In this document: piece by piece, positions 1 through 7,039 of the stretch | Numbering within the stretch: the stretch's first letter is position 1 | Layout of the letters: each line of letters begins with the position of its first letter | Source of the DNA: JBDSTZ01 sp039927975 | GTDB lineage: Bacteria > Pseudomonadota > Gammaproteobacteria > Burkholderiales > Burkholderiaceae_D | DNA: 22,362 nt | NCBI GenBank assembly: GCA_039927975.1 | Contig: JBDSTZ010000234.1 | Location: 1-22,362 of the forward strand | Direction of reading: 5' to 3' | Program-made: the position numbers and the translations under genes | Notes under the pieces: model-generated | Seen by the model: the letters and a program-made list of their open reading frames with translations, nothing else | Told to the model about the DNA's origin: nothing | Database searches by the model: none

Positions 1-12
1 CTATCGACTTTG

Positions 13-243
13 GAAGTGGTGAAGCGGGCGCGCTTGTTGCCGGCGACGGTGCCTTACCAAGGCGCTATTTACCATCGGCATCGTCCTTCGAAGTGGTGAA
101 GCAGGGCGCTTGTTGCCGGCGACGTCGTCCTACCCCGGACGCGGCTCGCCGGGAGGATCGTCCTTCGAGGTGGTGAAGCAGGCGCGCTTGTTGCTGGCGG
201 GGGTACCTTACCAAAGCGTTGTCTGCGAGGGTATCGTCCTTCG
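13..243. repeat. 77-bp imperfect tandem repeat, about three copies
   Basis: The core GAAGTGGTGAAGC starts at 13 and 90 and recurs as GAGGTGGTGAAGC at 167, so the period is 77 bases. A fourth partial copy begins near 232 (ATCGTCCTTCGA). Each copy carries a related GCGCTTGTTGC(C/T)GGCG block and two carry a TACCTTACCAA-like or CCTTACCAA block. The period is not a multiple of three and the copies contain stops, so this is not a protein repeat. The array runs to within 12 bases of the left edge and may continue beyond it. Function is unknown. Confidence 0.75.
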
Positions 244-398
244 ATCGGCGCGACTCGCAACGCGTTCCAATGCAGCTTGTCCGGCCATTCGCCAACCAGC
301 GAGGTGTTGCCGGCATTGAGCAGGATGCAGGCTGAGCGTGAGAGGGTGACTTGAAACCGTGTCGAGAAATGGTGGCGGCGCTGAAACTAGCGCCTCAT
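69..398 (-). pseudogene. Possible decayed gene after the GT9 gene, amber stop at codon 4
   Basis: An ATG at 398 overlaps the GT9 stop codon as ATGA, the same kind of 4-base junction that joins the two preceding genes. The frame reads M-R-R and then TAG. Beyond the stop it stays open to a TAA at 71-69 and gives a protein-like stretch (containing LLNAGNTSLVGEWP and DKLHWNALRVAP) before running into the 77-bp repeats, where the sequence becomes low-complexity Arg/Pro/Ser. I do not recognise the family. The reading is that a fourth operon gene was lost through a nonsense change and repeat invasion. It may equally be chance coding in GC-rich DNA. Confidence 0.25.
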
Positions 399-1477
399 TC
401 AAAGGATAGCGAGGCGAACAGTCCCATCGCCAAGCCGGCGACCTCGTCGACCGTAACATCATCGACAAAGCATACATTGTGCTCGCAGCGATGCTTGCGG
501 TTTTCCATTCCGCAAACGGGGCAGTGGGTGCGGACCGAGAGCGCGGGGCGCAGCAAGTGCGGTCGCAAGGGACACGCTTCCATCAGATTGGTCAGCCAGA
601 ACACGCCCACCGCAGGCGTGCCGAGCGCCATTGCCAGGTGCAGTGGGCCGGTATCGTTCGACAGCATCATTTCGGCGCGCTCGATCAGCCCGCACAAAGC
701 CGGCAAGGACAATTTGCCGCTCAGTTCAACTGCGCGGTGCCGCATGTGTGCAACGATCGTCGCCGCTAGCCCGGTCTCCTCTTCTGTGGCGCTGATCACT
801 ATCGTCGCGCCCGCTTCGGCGAGCACATCGGCCACCGCCGCATAACGCTCGGCCGGCCAGCGCCGCCGCACATCGCTCGCGCCAGGATGGACGACCACGA
901 GCCGCTCGCCTTCGCGCTGCGGCAGCGCGCGCTCCGCAAGCGATCTGTCGTTGTCGGTGACGGCAATCTCGCTCGCCAGCAGCACCGGCGTCGCGCCAGC
1001 CAGTGCCACCACTTGCAGCAGTTCAAGCCGGCGATTTGAATAGTCGCCATACACGATCGAGCGGTCCAGCGCGGCGGCGTCCGACGTTCTGGCGCCGATG
1101 GTCAAGGCAGCGCCCAGGCCCATGATGAACGCATTCGAGTAACGGCCGCCACCAAACATCTGCACCGCGAGGTCAAATTCTTCTTCTCGCATGCGGGCGA
1201 TGAAGCGGCGCCCGGGTTCAGGGTCGAGTTGGGCGTCGGGCGCCGCGCCGACGCCGGGAAACAATGGCATCACGATGACTTCATCGACCGGCGAAGGCCG
1301 GTTGCGCAAAAAATCCGCATGCCACTGTTTGCCCAGCAGGACGATGTGCGCGTCCCGATAGGTATGGCGCAGCGCGTGCAGCGCGGGCAGGGAAAACATG
1401 AAGTCGCCAATTGCATTGGGGCGCAGGGCGAGAATCTTGCGCACACCCTGCAACGGCGGATGCACAATCGCCTTCAC
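395..1477 (-). CDS. Glycosyltransferase family 9 (heptosyltransferase-like)
   Basis: This is a 360-residue GT-B enzyme of the ADP-heptose:LPS heptosyltransferase family, which transfers a sugar onto a lipopolysaccharide or related glycan at the inner membrane. The N-terminal RPNAIGDF motif lies at about residues 19-26, VHPGA at about 196-200, and the nucleotide-sugar signature SNDTGPLHLA at about 273-282. The C-terminus has a cysteine cluster (HCPVCG, then C and C; about residues 319, 322, 331, 336) that could bind a metal. I chose GTG at 1477 because it overlaps the upstream TGA as GTGA and places the conserved N-terminus correctly. An ATG at 1525 in the same frame would add 16 residues and a 52-base overlap. 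It is the third gene of the DUF4254-GT2-GT9 operon. Acceptor and donor sugars cannot be read from the sequence. Confidence 0.9.
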   Translation of the reverse strand: MKAIVHPPLQGVRKILALRPNAIGDFMFSLPALHALRHTYRDAHIVLLGKQWHADFLRNRPSPVDEVIVMPLFPGVGAAPDAQLDPEPGRRFIARMREEEFDLAVQMFGGGRYSNAFIMGLGAALTIGARTSDAAALDRSIVYGDYSNRRLELLQVVALAGATPVLLASEIAVTDNDRSLAERALPQREGERLVVVHPGASDVRRRWPAERYAAVADVLAEAGATIVISATEEETGLAATIVAHMRHRAVELSGKLSLPALCGLIERAEMMLSNDTGPLHLAMALGTPAVGVFWLTNLMEACPLRPHLLRPALSVRTHCPVCGMENRKHRCEHNVCFVDDVTVDEVAGLAMGLFASLSFE

Positions 1478-2703
1478 CGACTCACCCGTCCATTTTCGGT
1501 GGCGGTCGAACTGTCGCATGCGCAAGCCGTCGCACCGCGAACCGTGCTGTCCACTCCAAATACGCCAGGCTTGTCGGCGCCGCCAGCGCGCGGATTGACG
1601 ACGTCATCATCGCTCAGTGTGTCGAACCTGGCGTCATCGCCCAATCTGCCGGAATTACCGACGTCATCATCGCCCAATGCGCCGAGCTTGCCAACCTCAT
1701 CATCGTCCAATGTGCCGAGCTTGCCAACCGCATCATCGTCCAGTGTGCCGAGCGTGTCGACGGCATCATCGTCCAGTGTGTCGAACGCGCCGGCGTCATC
1801 ATCGCCCGATGTGCCGAGTCGAGCGGCGCAGTCCTGCGGGCGGGTCATCGTATTCAATGCGCCCCCGACGTCGACACCGCAGCCGCATGAAGGTCGCGCC
1901 GCAAGCACTTTCGGCGCATCGATCCGCCGTGTGGTGACCGTGGTGGGTAGTTCCATGTGGTACGCGCCGGAAGGAATCACGCCGCAGCCGCCAAACCGCG
2001 CCATCACGCGCAGTTGGGCCAGGACGTCTTCGCCGCAATGCTCAGTCGGCAACTCGGGCCAGAAATCGAAACCGCCAACCGCGCGCAACTTGGCGGTGTC
2101 GAACAGCACGCAGCCGCCGACCCAAGCGACCCGGTAGGCGCGCTGATGTTCGGCGTTCAGGCCTAGCCGCTGCTGCACGTGATAAAGATTGGCGGCGCTG
2201 TGAAGATGGTGGCGTTGCCACGCCGGACTGGCCGGGGTGATGGTTTCCGGCTCGACCAGGCCTTCCCAGAACTCGATGTGCTGTTCGTGCGGCCGCTCCG
2301 CCGCAAGGTAGCTCAGGCCATGCACGGCGCTGCCGACGAAGCCGCATTGTTGCAGCGCCAGCATGCCGAGCGATCGTGAGATGAGGTCGGGTTCGATCAG
2401 CACGTCGTCGTCCAGAAAAAGGCAACAAGGTGCGGTCACCAGCGACAAGAGGAAGGCGCGGTGTTCGGCCATGCCCAGGCGCGGCATGTGGCGCACCGTC
2501 GCCACCGGGCGACCGACGGCCGCCAGAAAACGCAGCACGGCCAGCACTTCGGACCGCCCGAATACCCCCTCGTCGTCGCTCTGGTCGGAAACGATGATGC
2601 GTATCGCTTGCACCGACTGCGCCGCAAGCGCTGTCAGTGTCATGGCGAGCGCGCAAGGTCGATTGCGGGTCGGTACCAGCACGTCGACCAGCGGGGCGTT
2701 CAC
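1474..2703 (-). CDS. Glycosyltransferase family 2 with Asp-rich repeat tail
   Basis: This is a 409-residue GT-A fold transferase. The first beta strand and nucleotide site are VDVLVPTRNRP (residues 6-16), the metal-binding DXD is in LFLDDDV (D98-D100), and an acceptor-side GED motif is at about 224-226 in EHCGEDVLAQL. Starting at the GTG at 2703 gives this clean N-terminus and a GTGA overlap with the DUF4254 stop. The frame stays open upstream to 3198, but that part is a shadow of the DUF4254 gene. The catalytic domain ends at about residue 270. Residues 294-370 are an acidic tail with seven Asp clusters spaced 10-12 residues apart, encoded by a 33-bp tandem repeat. There is no signal peptide, so the protein is probably cytoplasmic or membrane-peripheral. 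The sugar specificity is unknown. Confidence 0.88.
   Translation of the reverse strand: MNAPLVDVLVPTRNRPCALAMTLTALAAQSVQAIRIIVSDQSDDEGVFGRSEVLAVLRFLAAVGRPVATVRHMPRLGMAEHRAFLLSLVTAPCCLFLDDDVLIEPDLISRSLGMLALQQCGFVGSAVHGLSYLAAERPHEQHIEFWEGLVEPETITPASPAWQRHHLHSAANLYHVQQRLGLNAEHQRAYRVAWVGGCVLFDTAKLRAVGGFDFWPELPTEHCGEDVLAQLRVMARFGGCGVIPSGAYHMELPTTVTTRRIDAPKVLAARPSCGCGVDVGGALNTMTRPQDCAARLGTSGDDDAGAFDTLDDDAVDTLGTLDDDAVGKLGTLDDDEVGKLGALGDDDVGNSGRLGDDARFDTLSDDDVVNPRAGGADKPGVFGVDSTVRGATACACDSSTATENGRVSR
1594..1824 (-). repeat. 33-bp coding minisatellite in the GT2 tail
   Basis: This tract encodes an 11-residue unit of the type DDDAVGKLGTL. The DDD clusters fall at residues 301, 311, 322, 333, 345, 355 (degenerate, GDDA) and 365. 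On the plus strand the recurring word is CATCATCGTCCA followed by GTGTGCCGAG or close variants. The central copies are nearly identical at the DNA level and the outer copies have diverged. Because 33 is divisible by three, copy-number change would keep the frame. Confidence 0.85.
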
Positions 2704-3326
2704 GGCGCGCTCCCCTGGCTCGCGCCGACTACGTTCTGGTCGTAGAGGTAGGGGTTGAGCGTGGGGTCGTTGTACATCTTGAATTGCCGGTAGACCTTGA
2801 AGTAGGCGCGGCCGGCCGCCGCATCGAGCAGCAGGCTGTCGAGGCAGCTGACAAGGTCGTGCCGCTGCACCAGCAGGCGCGCCAGCTTGGTGTTGCAGGT
2901 GTCGATGTGATCGGCGGCGCCATCGGTGCGCTCGGTTTGCGCGCGCATGTGGAACACCTTGAGCGAGAGTATGGACAGGCGGTCGATCATGGCGCCGGCC
3001 GTCTCGCTGCTCAGGCGCGCGTCGGGCCGCTGGTCGTGTTCGCCCAGCTGGTCGAGGATGGCCTCGTCGATCGCCTCGACGGCGTCGTTGCGCTGCTGGT
3101 TGTGGCGGTCGATCAGCCGCTTGCTGGCGGCGATGGCCGCGGCGCCCACATCGGTGCGGCGCGCCTTGTCTTCCTCGTTCCACAGCAGCCAGTTGCAACG
3201 GTGGTTCGCTTCGATGGCGCGCCAGACACGCGCCGATCCGGCGTGGGCGAAGCCCCCCTGGGCCGCCTCCAGCAAGGGGGCGTCATGGAAGCGCAAGATG
3301 GATGGTGCGTCTAGCCCTTTGAGCAT
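2700..3326 (-). CDS. DUF4254 domain protein
   Basis: This 208-residue protein matches the DUF4254 family: a helical, tryptophan- and charge-rich N-terminus (HRCNWLLWNEEDKARR), the conserved DRLSILSLKVFHM segment in the middle, and an AYFKVYRQFKMYNDPTLNPYLY block at the C-terminus (given here as the family hallmark). Family members lie beside GT9 heptosyltransferases in glycan loci. Their biochemical role is not established, to my knowledge. The start is the ATG at 3326, preceded by a strong GGAGGA 7-8 bases upstream. A GTG at 3341 lies upstream of this ribosome binding site and is unlikely. The stop overlaps the GT2 start (GTGA), so the three genes are probably translationally coupled, with this one first. 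Confidence 0.85.
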   Translation of the reverse strand: MLKGLDAPSILRFHDAPLLEAAQGGFAHAGSARVWRAIEANHRCNWLLWNEEDKARRTDVGAAAIAASKRLIDRHNQQRNDAVEAIDEAILDQLGEHDQRPDARLSSETAGAMIDRLSILSLKVFHMRAQTERTDGAADHIDTCNTKLARLLVQRHDLVSCLDSLLLDAAAGRAYFKVYRQFKMYNDPTLNPYLYDQNVVGASQGSAP

Positions 3327-3333
3327 GTGATGG

Positions 3334-3339
3334 TCCTCC
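3334..3339 (-). promoter_or_regulatory. Ribosome binding site of the DUF4254 gene
   Basis: GGAGGA on the minus strand lies 7 bases before the ATG at 3326. It decides the start of the first gene of the glycosyltransferase operon; the two downstream genes have no comparable site and start by stop/start overlap. Confidence 0.75.
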
Positions 3340-3463
3340 ACGAGCGGTTGATCAGCTCATGTTGGAGGACTTTGGCGGCACCGAAGTTCCGCCGCCCGGC
3401 GGGCTAGCGAAGCCTGTTTTGCGCGGTGTCAGATCGCAGCGAGGCGGTCCCGGCGCCGCGATG

Positions 3464-4186
3464 TCAGCCCTGCATTTTCTTCTCGAGGTCCTTCACCATC
3501 TTCAAGTGTTTGGTGTACATTTTTTCGCCGCTTTCGGCCAGCGCCTTGATGTCGCGGTCTTTCTCTTCGGCCGCGTAATGCTTGAACACTTTCAGGTCGT
3601 TCTCGTGATCCGCCAGGTTCTGCTGCATGAAGCGCTTGTCGAAGTCGCGCGACGAGACCTTGCTCATTTTCTCGATCGCGCTGGTGTGCTGCTCGCTCAG
3701 CTGCACTTTCATGTCGAGCTTCTTCTTGCCCGCCAATTGTTCCATCTGCTGGCCCAGCATGCTGTGCTCGTCGATCATCGACAGCGCGAACTTGCGGATT
3801 TCCGGGGTGGCAGATTTGCGCAGCGCCAGCATGCACAGCTCGATTTCGGCCAGCGAGTCCTGCATCACCTGCATCAGGAATTCATTGCTGCCGGGCGCCG
3901 CCTCGCCCTTGCCGCCGGACGTTGATGCGCGTTTGCCGCCGCCGGTTTCTTCCTTGGCCGGCTTGTCCTCGCGCGCGCTCTCGGCATGGTCTTCGGAGGG
4001 TCCCTTGAACGCCTGGCTTACCTCGGCGGGAGTTTGAAAGTCTTCGTCCGGCAGTTGCTCCAGCGAGGCGCAAACGCTCTCGTCGGCGCCAAGTTTGCGG
4101 GCGTTGTCGATCAGCGCGGCCTTGTTGGCCGGGTAGTCGACGCCTTTCAGGAATTTTTGAATCTGAATCGGATTTGCGTGTGCCAT
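3464..4186 (-). CDS. DUF2795-DUF4142 fusion protein
   Basis: This is a 240-residue soluble protein without a signal peptide. Residues 6-60 (IQIQKFLKGVDYPANKAALI to the LPDEDFQTPAEVSQAF region) match DUF2795, a small helical domain. Residues 62-100 are a Lys/Glu/Gly/Ser-rich linker. Residues 100-235 match DUF4142, a ferritin-like four-helix domain, with SLAEIELCMLALRKSA, MIDEHSMLGQQM and the DFDKRFMQQNLADHENDL segment. DUF4142 proteins are usually exported and many have a signal peptide; here the domain is joined to DUF2795 and appears cytoplasmic. The second of two adjacent ATGs (4186) sits best behind GAGGG; 4189 would add one Met. The 137-base gap to the next gene holds an inverted repeat (GGCGGC 3374-3379, GCCGCC 3391-3396) without a T tract. 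A stress role is only a guess. Confidence 0.85.
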   Translation of the reverse strand: MAHANPIQIQKFLKGVDYPANKAALIDNARKLGADESVCASLEQLPDEDFQTPAEVSQAFKGPSEDHAESAREDKPAKEETGGGKRASTSGGKGEAAPGSNEFLMQVMQDSLAEIELCMLALRKSATPEIRKFALSMIDEHSMLGQQMEQLAGKKKLDMKVQLSEQHTSAIEKMSKVSSRDFDKRFMQQNLADHENDLKVFKHYAAEEKDRDIKALAESGEKMYTKHLKMVKDLEKKMQG

Positions 4187-4230
4187 CATTCCCTCGCTGA
4201 TGATTGAACAGGGACCTATGTGACACGCGC

Positions 4231-4250
4231 AGCCGATTTTAGTTTCGGCT
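4231..4250. repeat. Small inverted repeat upstream of the DUF2795 gene
   Basis: AGCCGA and TCGGCT form a 6-bp stem around an 8-base AT-rich loop, 45 bases upstream of the ATG at 4186. No T tract follows on either strand, so it is a poor terminator. It may be an operator or an RNA hairpin in the 5' leader. Confidence 0.35.
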
Positions 4251-4284
4251 AAACTGCGCGACTTTTCGGCCGCGCGCTTGCAGC

Positions 4285-4355
4285 CATCAATCGCGTTTTG
4301 TCCGTCAATCGCGCTTTGGTCGTCAATCGCGCTTTGGTCGTCAATCGAGTCTTTT
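4285..4355 (-). repeat. 18-bp tandem repeat containing four in-frame TGA codons
   Basis: Units at 4285-4302, 4303-4320, 4321-4338 and 4339-4355 share CGTCAATCGCGCTTTGGT on the plus strand; the two middle copies are identical. The last unit contains the stop codon (4343-4341) of the deacetylase-caspase gene. Because 18 is divisible by three, each unit places another TGA in the same frame, at 4325-4323, 4307-4305 and 4289-4287. Readthrough would add only RPKRD before the next stop. Confidence 0.85.
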
Positions 4356-6998
4356 CAGCTGTTCGCGCGCGTAGCCCGCATTGACGTGGTTCGGCGCCAG
4401 TTCGAGGAAGCTGGTGTAAGCCTTCTTCGCCTTGTCGTTCTCGCCCAGGCGCTGGCGCGCGTCGGCCAGGTTGAGGTAGGCGATCGCGCGCGAGGTGTCG
4501 ATCTGCAGCGTGTTTTCAAACCAGCGCGCCGCCTCGGCGAATTTATCCTGCTTGTAAAAAACGAAGCCGAGGTTGTTGGCCGCCAGGCCAAAGTCGGGCC
4601 GGTATTTGAGCGCCTCGGTAAAGGCCGCCTCGGCTTGCGCATACTGCTTTTCCTTATACAGCTGCAAGCCACGGTCATTGGCGCGCTGGGCCAGCTGGCG
4701 GTTCGACGCTTCCACCGGTTTCGGCGCCGCGATCTTCTGCTCGCCACCCTGCAAATTCTTCACCACCACGGTGTTGCCCTCGGTCTGCTGGCTGCGTCCG
4801 CTGTCGAGCTTGCTGTTGAGCGCGATGGCGTCCGGCGCCAGCTGGCTGGTGGTGGCGCTGAGAAATTCGGCTTCGGCCGGCAACTGGAACACGAACTCGC
4901 CGCCTTCGGAACCGGGCAGGCTGCCGAAGGCCGGGGTCTGCTGCGACACGCTGGCCACGGCCGGCGCGACGTAGGCGGCCAGTTCGGTGCCGGTGATCAA
5001 GCCGTCGCCGTTGAGGTCGGCTTTGCCGCCCAAGGCTTGCAGCAAGGTCCATGTGAACACGGAATGGCCGTTCGGCCCGCCGTCGGCGACCATCTGGTCG
5101 GCGCCGCCGGCGGTCAGCATCTGGCGGCCGATGCGGCGCGCGTTGTCGCGCAGGAAGCTGGCGTTGCCGCCGCCGCGCGTCAAGCCGAGCCCGCTGTAGC
5201 AGGCGTCCATGACGAACAGCACGTGCTTGGCGTTCAGGCTCTCGGCGATGTTCTGCAAATCGGTCATCGGGATCGCGTCCACGCTGACCTGCTGCGGATC
5301 GGAATCGACCGGGATGATGTAGCCGAGGCTGCGCCCCGAACTGAGCTGGCGCGTGGCGCCGTGGCCGGCGAAGAAGACGAAGATGCGGTCGTCTTTTTTC
5401 AGGTTGGCGTCGGCCAGCTTGTCGTGGAACAGCGCGAGGATATTGTTGCGCGTCGCCTCGCCATTGCTCAGCGAGAACACCCGTTCGCTGGCGAAACCGA
5501 AGCGGGTGACAAGGGTGTCGCGGATGGCCTTGGCGTCCTGCACCGCGTATTGCAGCTTGGGCCACTTCTGATACTCGTTGATGCCGATGACGACCGCGTA
5601 GCTGTTGGCGTAGCCGGTGCTGACGGCGATTTTTTCCGGCTCGGGCTTGCCGCCCCTGGTCACCTTGAAATCGTTGCCGTCCCAGGTGGCGAAGCTGTAG
5701 CCGTCGGCGATCAGCTTGTCGAGCACGATCGGCAGCGCCTTCACGCTGCGCTCATGGATGTCGTGGAACAGGATGATGCCGCGCTGTTCCTTGCCCAGCG
5801 TGCCGAGCACGCGCTCGGCGATCGAGTTCGGCACCGGGTCGGCCCAGTCGAGCGAATCGATATTCCACATTACCGAACGCAGGCCCAGCCTGGCGAGAAT
5901 GTCGAGACCCTCGGCGTTGTGGGCGCCGTAGGGAAAGCGGAACAGCGCCGAGCGGCGCGCGTCGACCGCCTTGAGCAGCTGGTCGGTATGGGCGATCTCG
6001 CCGTACAGCTGATCGCCCTTCTCCTTCGACAGCAGGGCGTGGCTGAAGCTGTGGTTGCCGATCACGTGGCCGGCGTCGAGCAGCTGGCGGCTGATGGCGG
6101 CGTTCTTGCCCAGGGTTTGCTTGTCCTGGGCCTCGAACTTGCCGAGATTCTGGCCGACCTGGAAGAAGATGCCGGGCACGCCGTATTGCTTGAGTATGGC
6201 GGCGACCTCGGCGGTGTAGGTGCCGTGCGGGCCGTCGTCGAAGGTCAGCACGACGGTCTTGGGCGGCAGCGACTTGCCGAAGATTTCCTTGACCTTGGCT
6301 TCCTGCTCGGCCGTCTGCGGCGATGGAGGGTAGGGCACGATGACGCCGTATTCCTTCATGATCTGCTCGCGCTTGTATAGCGCGCCGAGCTTGGCGAGGT
6401 AGTCGTCCCAGCGCTCGCGTTTCGGCACGATGGCTCGGGTGTCGAAGCGGGCGAAGATGGCGCCGAGTTCCTTGTCGTATTGCTTTTCGATTTCTTCGAG
6501 CGCGGCCAGGTCCTCGGTCACGCGCTTGTGCAGCTTGATGGCCGGCAGGGTCTGGTCGGCCGCCGCCAGCTTCTGCATGGTCAGCAAGACTTCGCGGAAG
6601 GCGAGCCGGTCGGCGTCGTACAGGCCGCTGTCCGATTCAATATACGACAGCACGGTATCGTAGGCGGCGTCGCGGGTGCCGGGCGGCAGGGTCTGCATGC
6701 CCAGCAGTTGGGCTTGCACCTTGGCCAGGCGCGCCAGGTTTTCGTGAAACAGCGACTGGCCGACTTGCTCGGCGGCCTTGCGTTCACCCTCGGTCATGGC
6801 TTTTTCGTTGGCGAACAGGACCACGATCTTGCGATACGCGGCGAGGGTCTCGCGCAGGGTCGGCACCAGCTCGGGCGCGGCGACGCGGGCCGACGCCGGC
6901 GGCGCGGCGGGCGCGGTGCCTGGCTTGCCATATAAGTAGGCGCCACCGGCGGCCGCCAGCGCCAGCGCCAACGCCGCGAGGTAAGGTGCGTGTTTCAT
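4341..6998 (-). CDS. Exported polysaccharide deacetylase-caspase-TPR fusion
   Basis: The protein has 885 residues. Residues 1-24 are a signal peptide or membrane anchor, followed by a Pro/Ala linker and a helical region to about 245. A NodB (CE4) deacetylase domain spans about 248-440: TFDDGP (D254, D255), the metal histidines H316 and H320 in GNHSFSH, RFPYGAH at 354-360, W385, and ILFHDIH at 409-415. It would remove acetyl groups from an N-acetylated polysaccharide or peptidoglycan. A caspase-like (C14) domain follows at about 466-700: YAVVIGINEY, catalytic His546 in FFAGHG and Cys600 in DACYSG. Residues 661-673 (DLNGDGLITGTEL) look like a calcium EF-hand loop. Three TPRs occupy about 770-880. 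Both catalytic sets are intact by eye. No clear ribosome binding site precedes the ATG. The lipoprotein gene lies 41 bases upstream on the same strand and is probably cotranscribed. Confidence 0.9.
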   Translation of the reverse strand: MKHAPYLAALALALAAAGGAYLYGKPGTAPAAPPASARVAAPELVPTLRETLAAYRKIVVLFANEKAMTEGERKAAEQVGQSLFHENLARLAKVQAQLLGMQTLPPGTRDAAYDTVLSYIESDSGLYDADRLAFREVLLTMQKLAAADQTLPAIKLHKRVTEDLAALEEIEKQYDKELGAIFARFDTRAIVPKRERWDDYLAKLGALYKREQIMKEYGVIVPYPPSPQTAEQEAKVKEIFGKSLPPKTVVLTFDDGPHGTYTAEVAAILKQYGVPGIFFQVGQNLGKFEAQDKQTLGKNAAISRQLLDAGHVIGNHSFSHALLSKEKGDQLYGEIAHTDQLLKAVDARRSALFRFPYGAHNAEGLDILARLGLRSVMWNIDSLDWADPVPNSIAERVLGTLGKEQRGIILFHDIHERSVKALPIVLDKLIADGYSFATWDGNDFKVTRGGKPEPEKIAVSTGYANSYAVVIGINEYQKWPKLQYAVQDAKAIRDTLVTRFGFASERVFSLSNGEATRNNILALFHDKLADANLKKDDRIFVFFAGHGATRQLSSGRSLGYIIPVDSDPQQVSVDAIPMTDLQNIAESLNAKHVLFVMDACYSGLGLTRGGGNASFLRDNARRIGRQMLTAGGADQMVADGGPNGHSVFTWTLLQALGGKADLNGDGLITGTELAAYVAPAVASVSQQTPAFGSLPGSEGGEFVFQLPAEAEFLSATTSQLAPDAIALNSKLDSGRSQQTEGNTVVVKNLQGGEQKIAAPKPVEASNRQLAQRANDRGLQLYKEKQYAQAEAAFTEALKYRPDFGLAANNLGFVFYKQDKFAEAARWFENTLQIDTSRAIAYLNLADARQRLGENDKAKKAYTSFLELAPNHVNAGYAREQLKRLD

Positions 6999-7039
6999 GA
7001 GGATGAATTATTCATTGGGCAACTCGATATTCTAGCGTG

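Noticed and set aside
1411..1890. Plus-strand repeat protein with IIVQCAE-like units
   Set aside because: It is the other-strand reading of the GT2 33-bp repeat; the GT2 frame is coupled to its neighbours.
2700..3198. N-terminal extension of the GT2 frame
   Set aside because: It overlaps the DUF4254 gene completely, and the GTG at 2703 gives both the conserved N-terminus and the GTGA overlap.
3374..3396. Terminator after the DUF2795 gene
   Set aside because: There is a GGCGGC/GCCGCC stem but no T tract on either strand.
4278..6380. 700-residue open frame on the plus strand
   Set aside because: It is antisense to the deacetylase-caspase gene and has composition typical of GC-rich shadow frames, with no recognisable motif.
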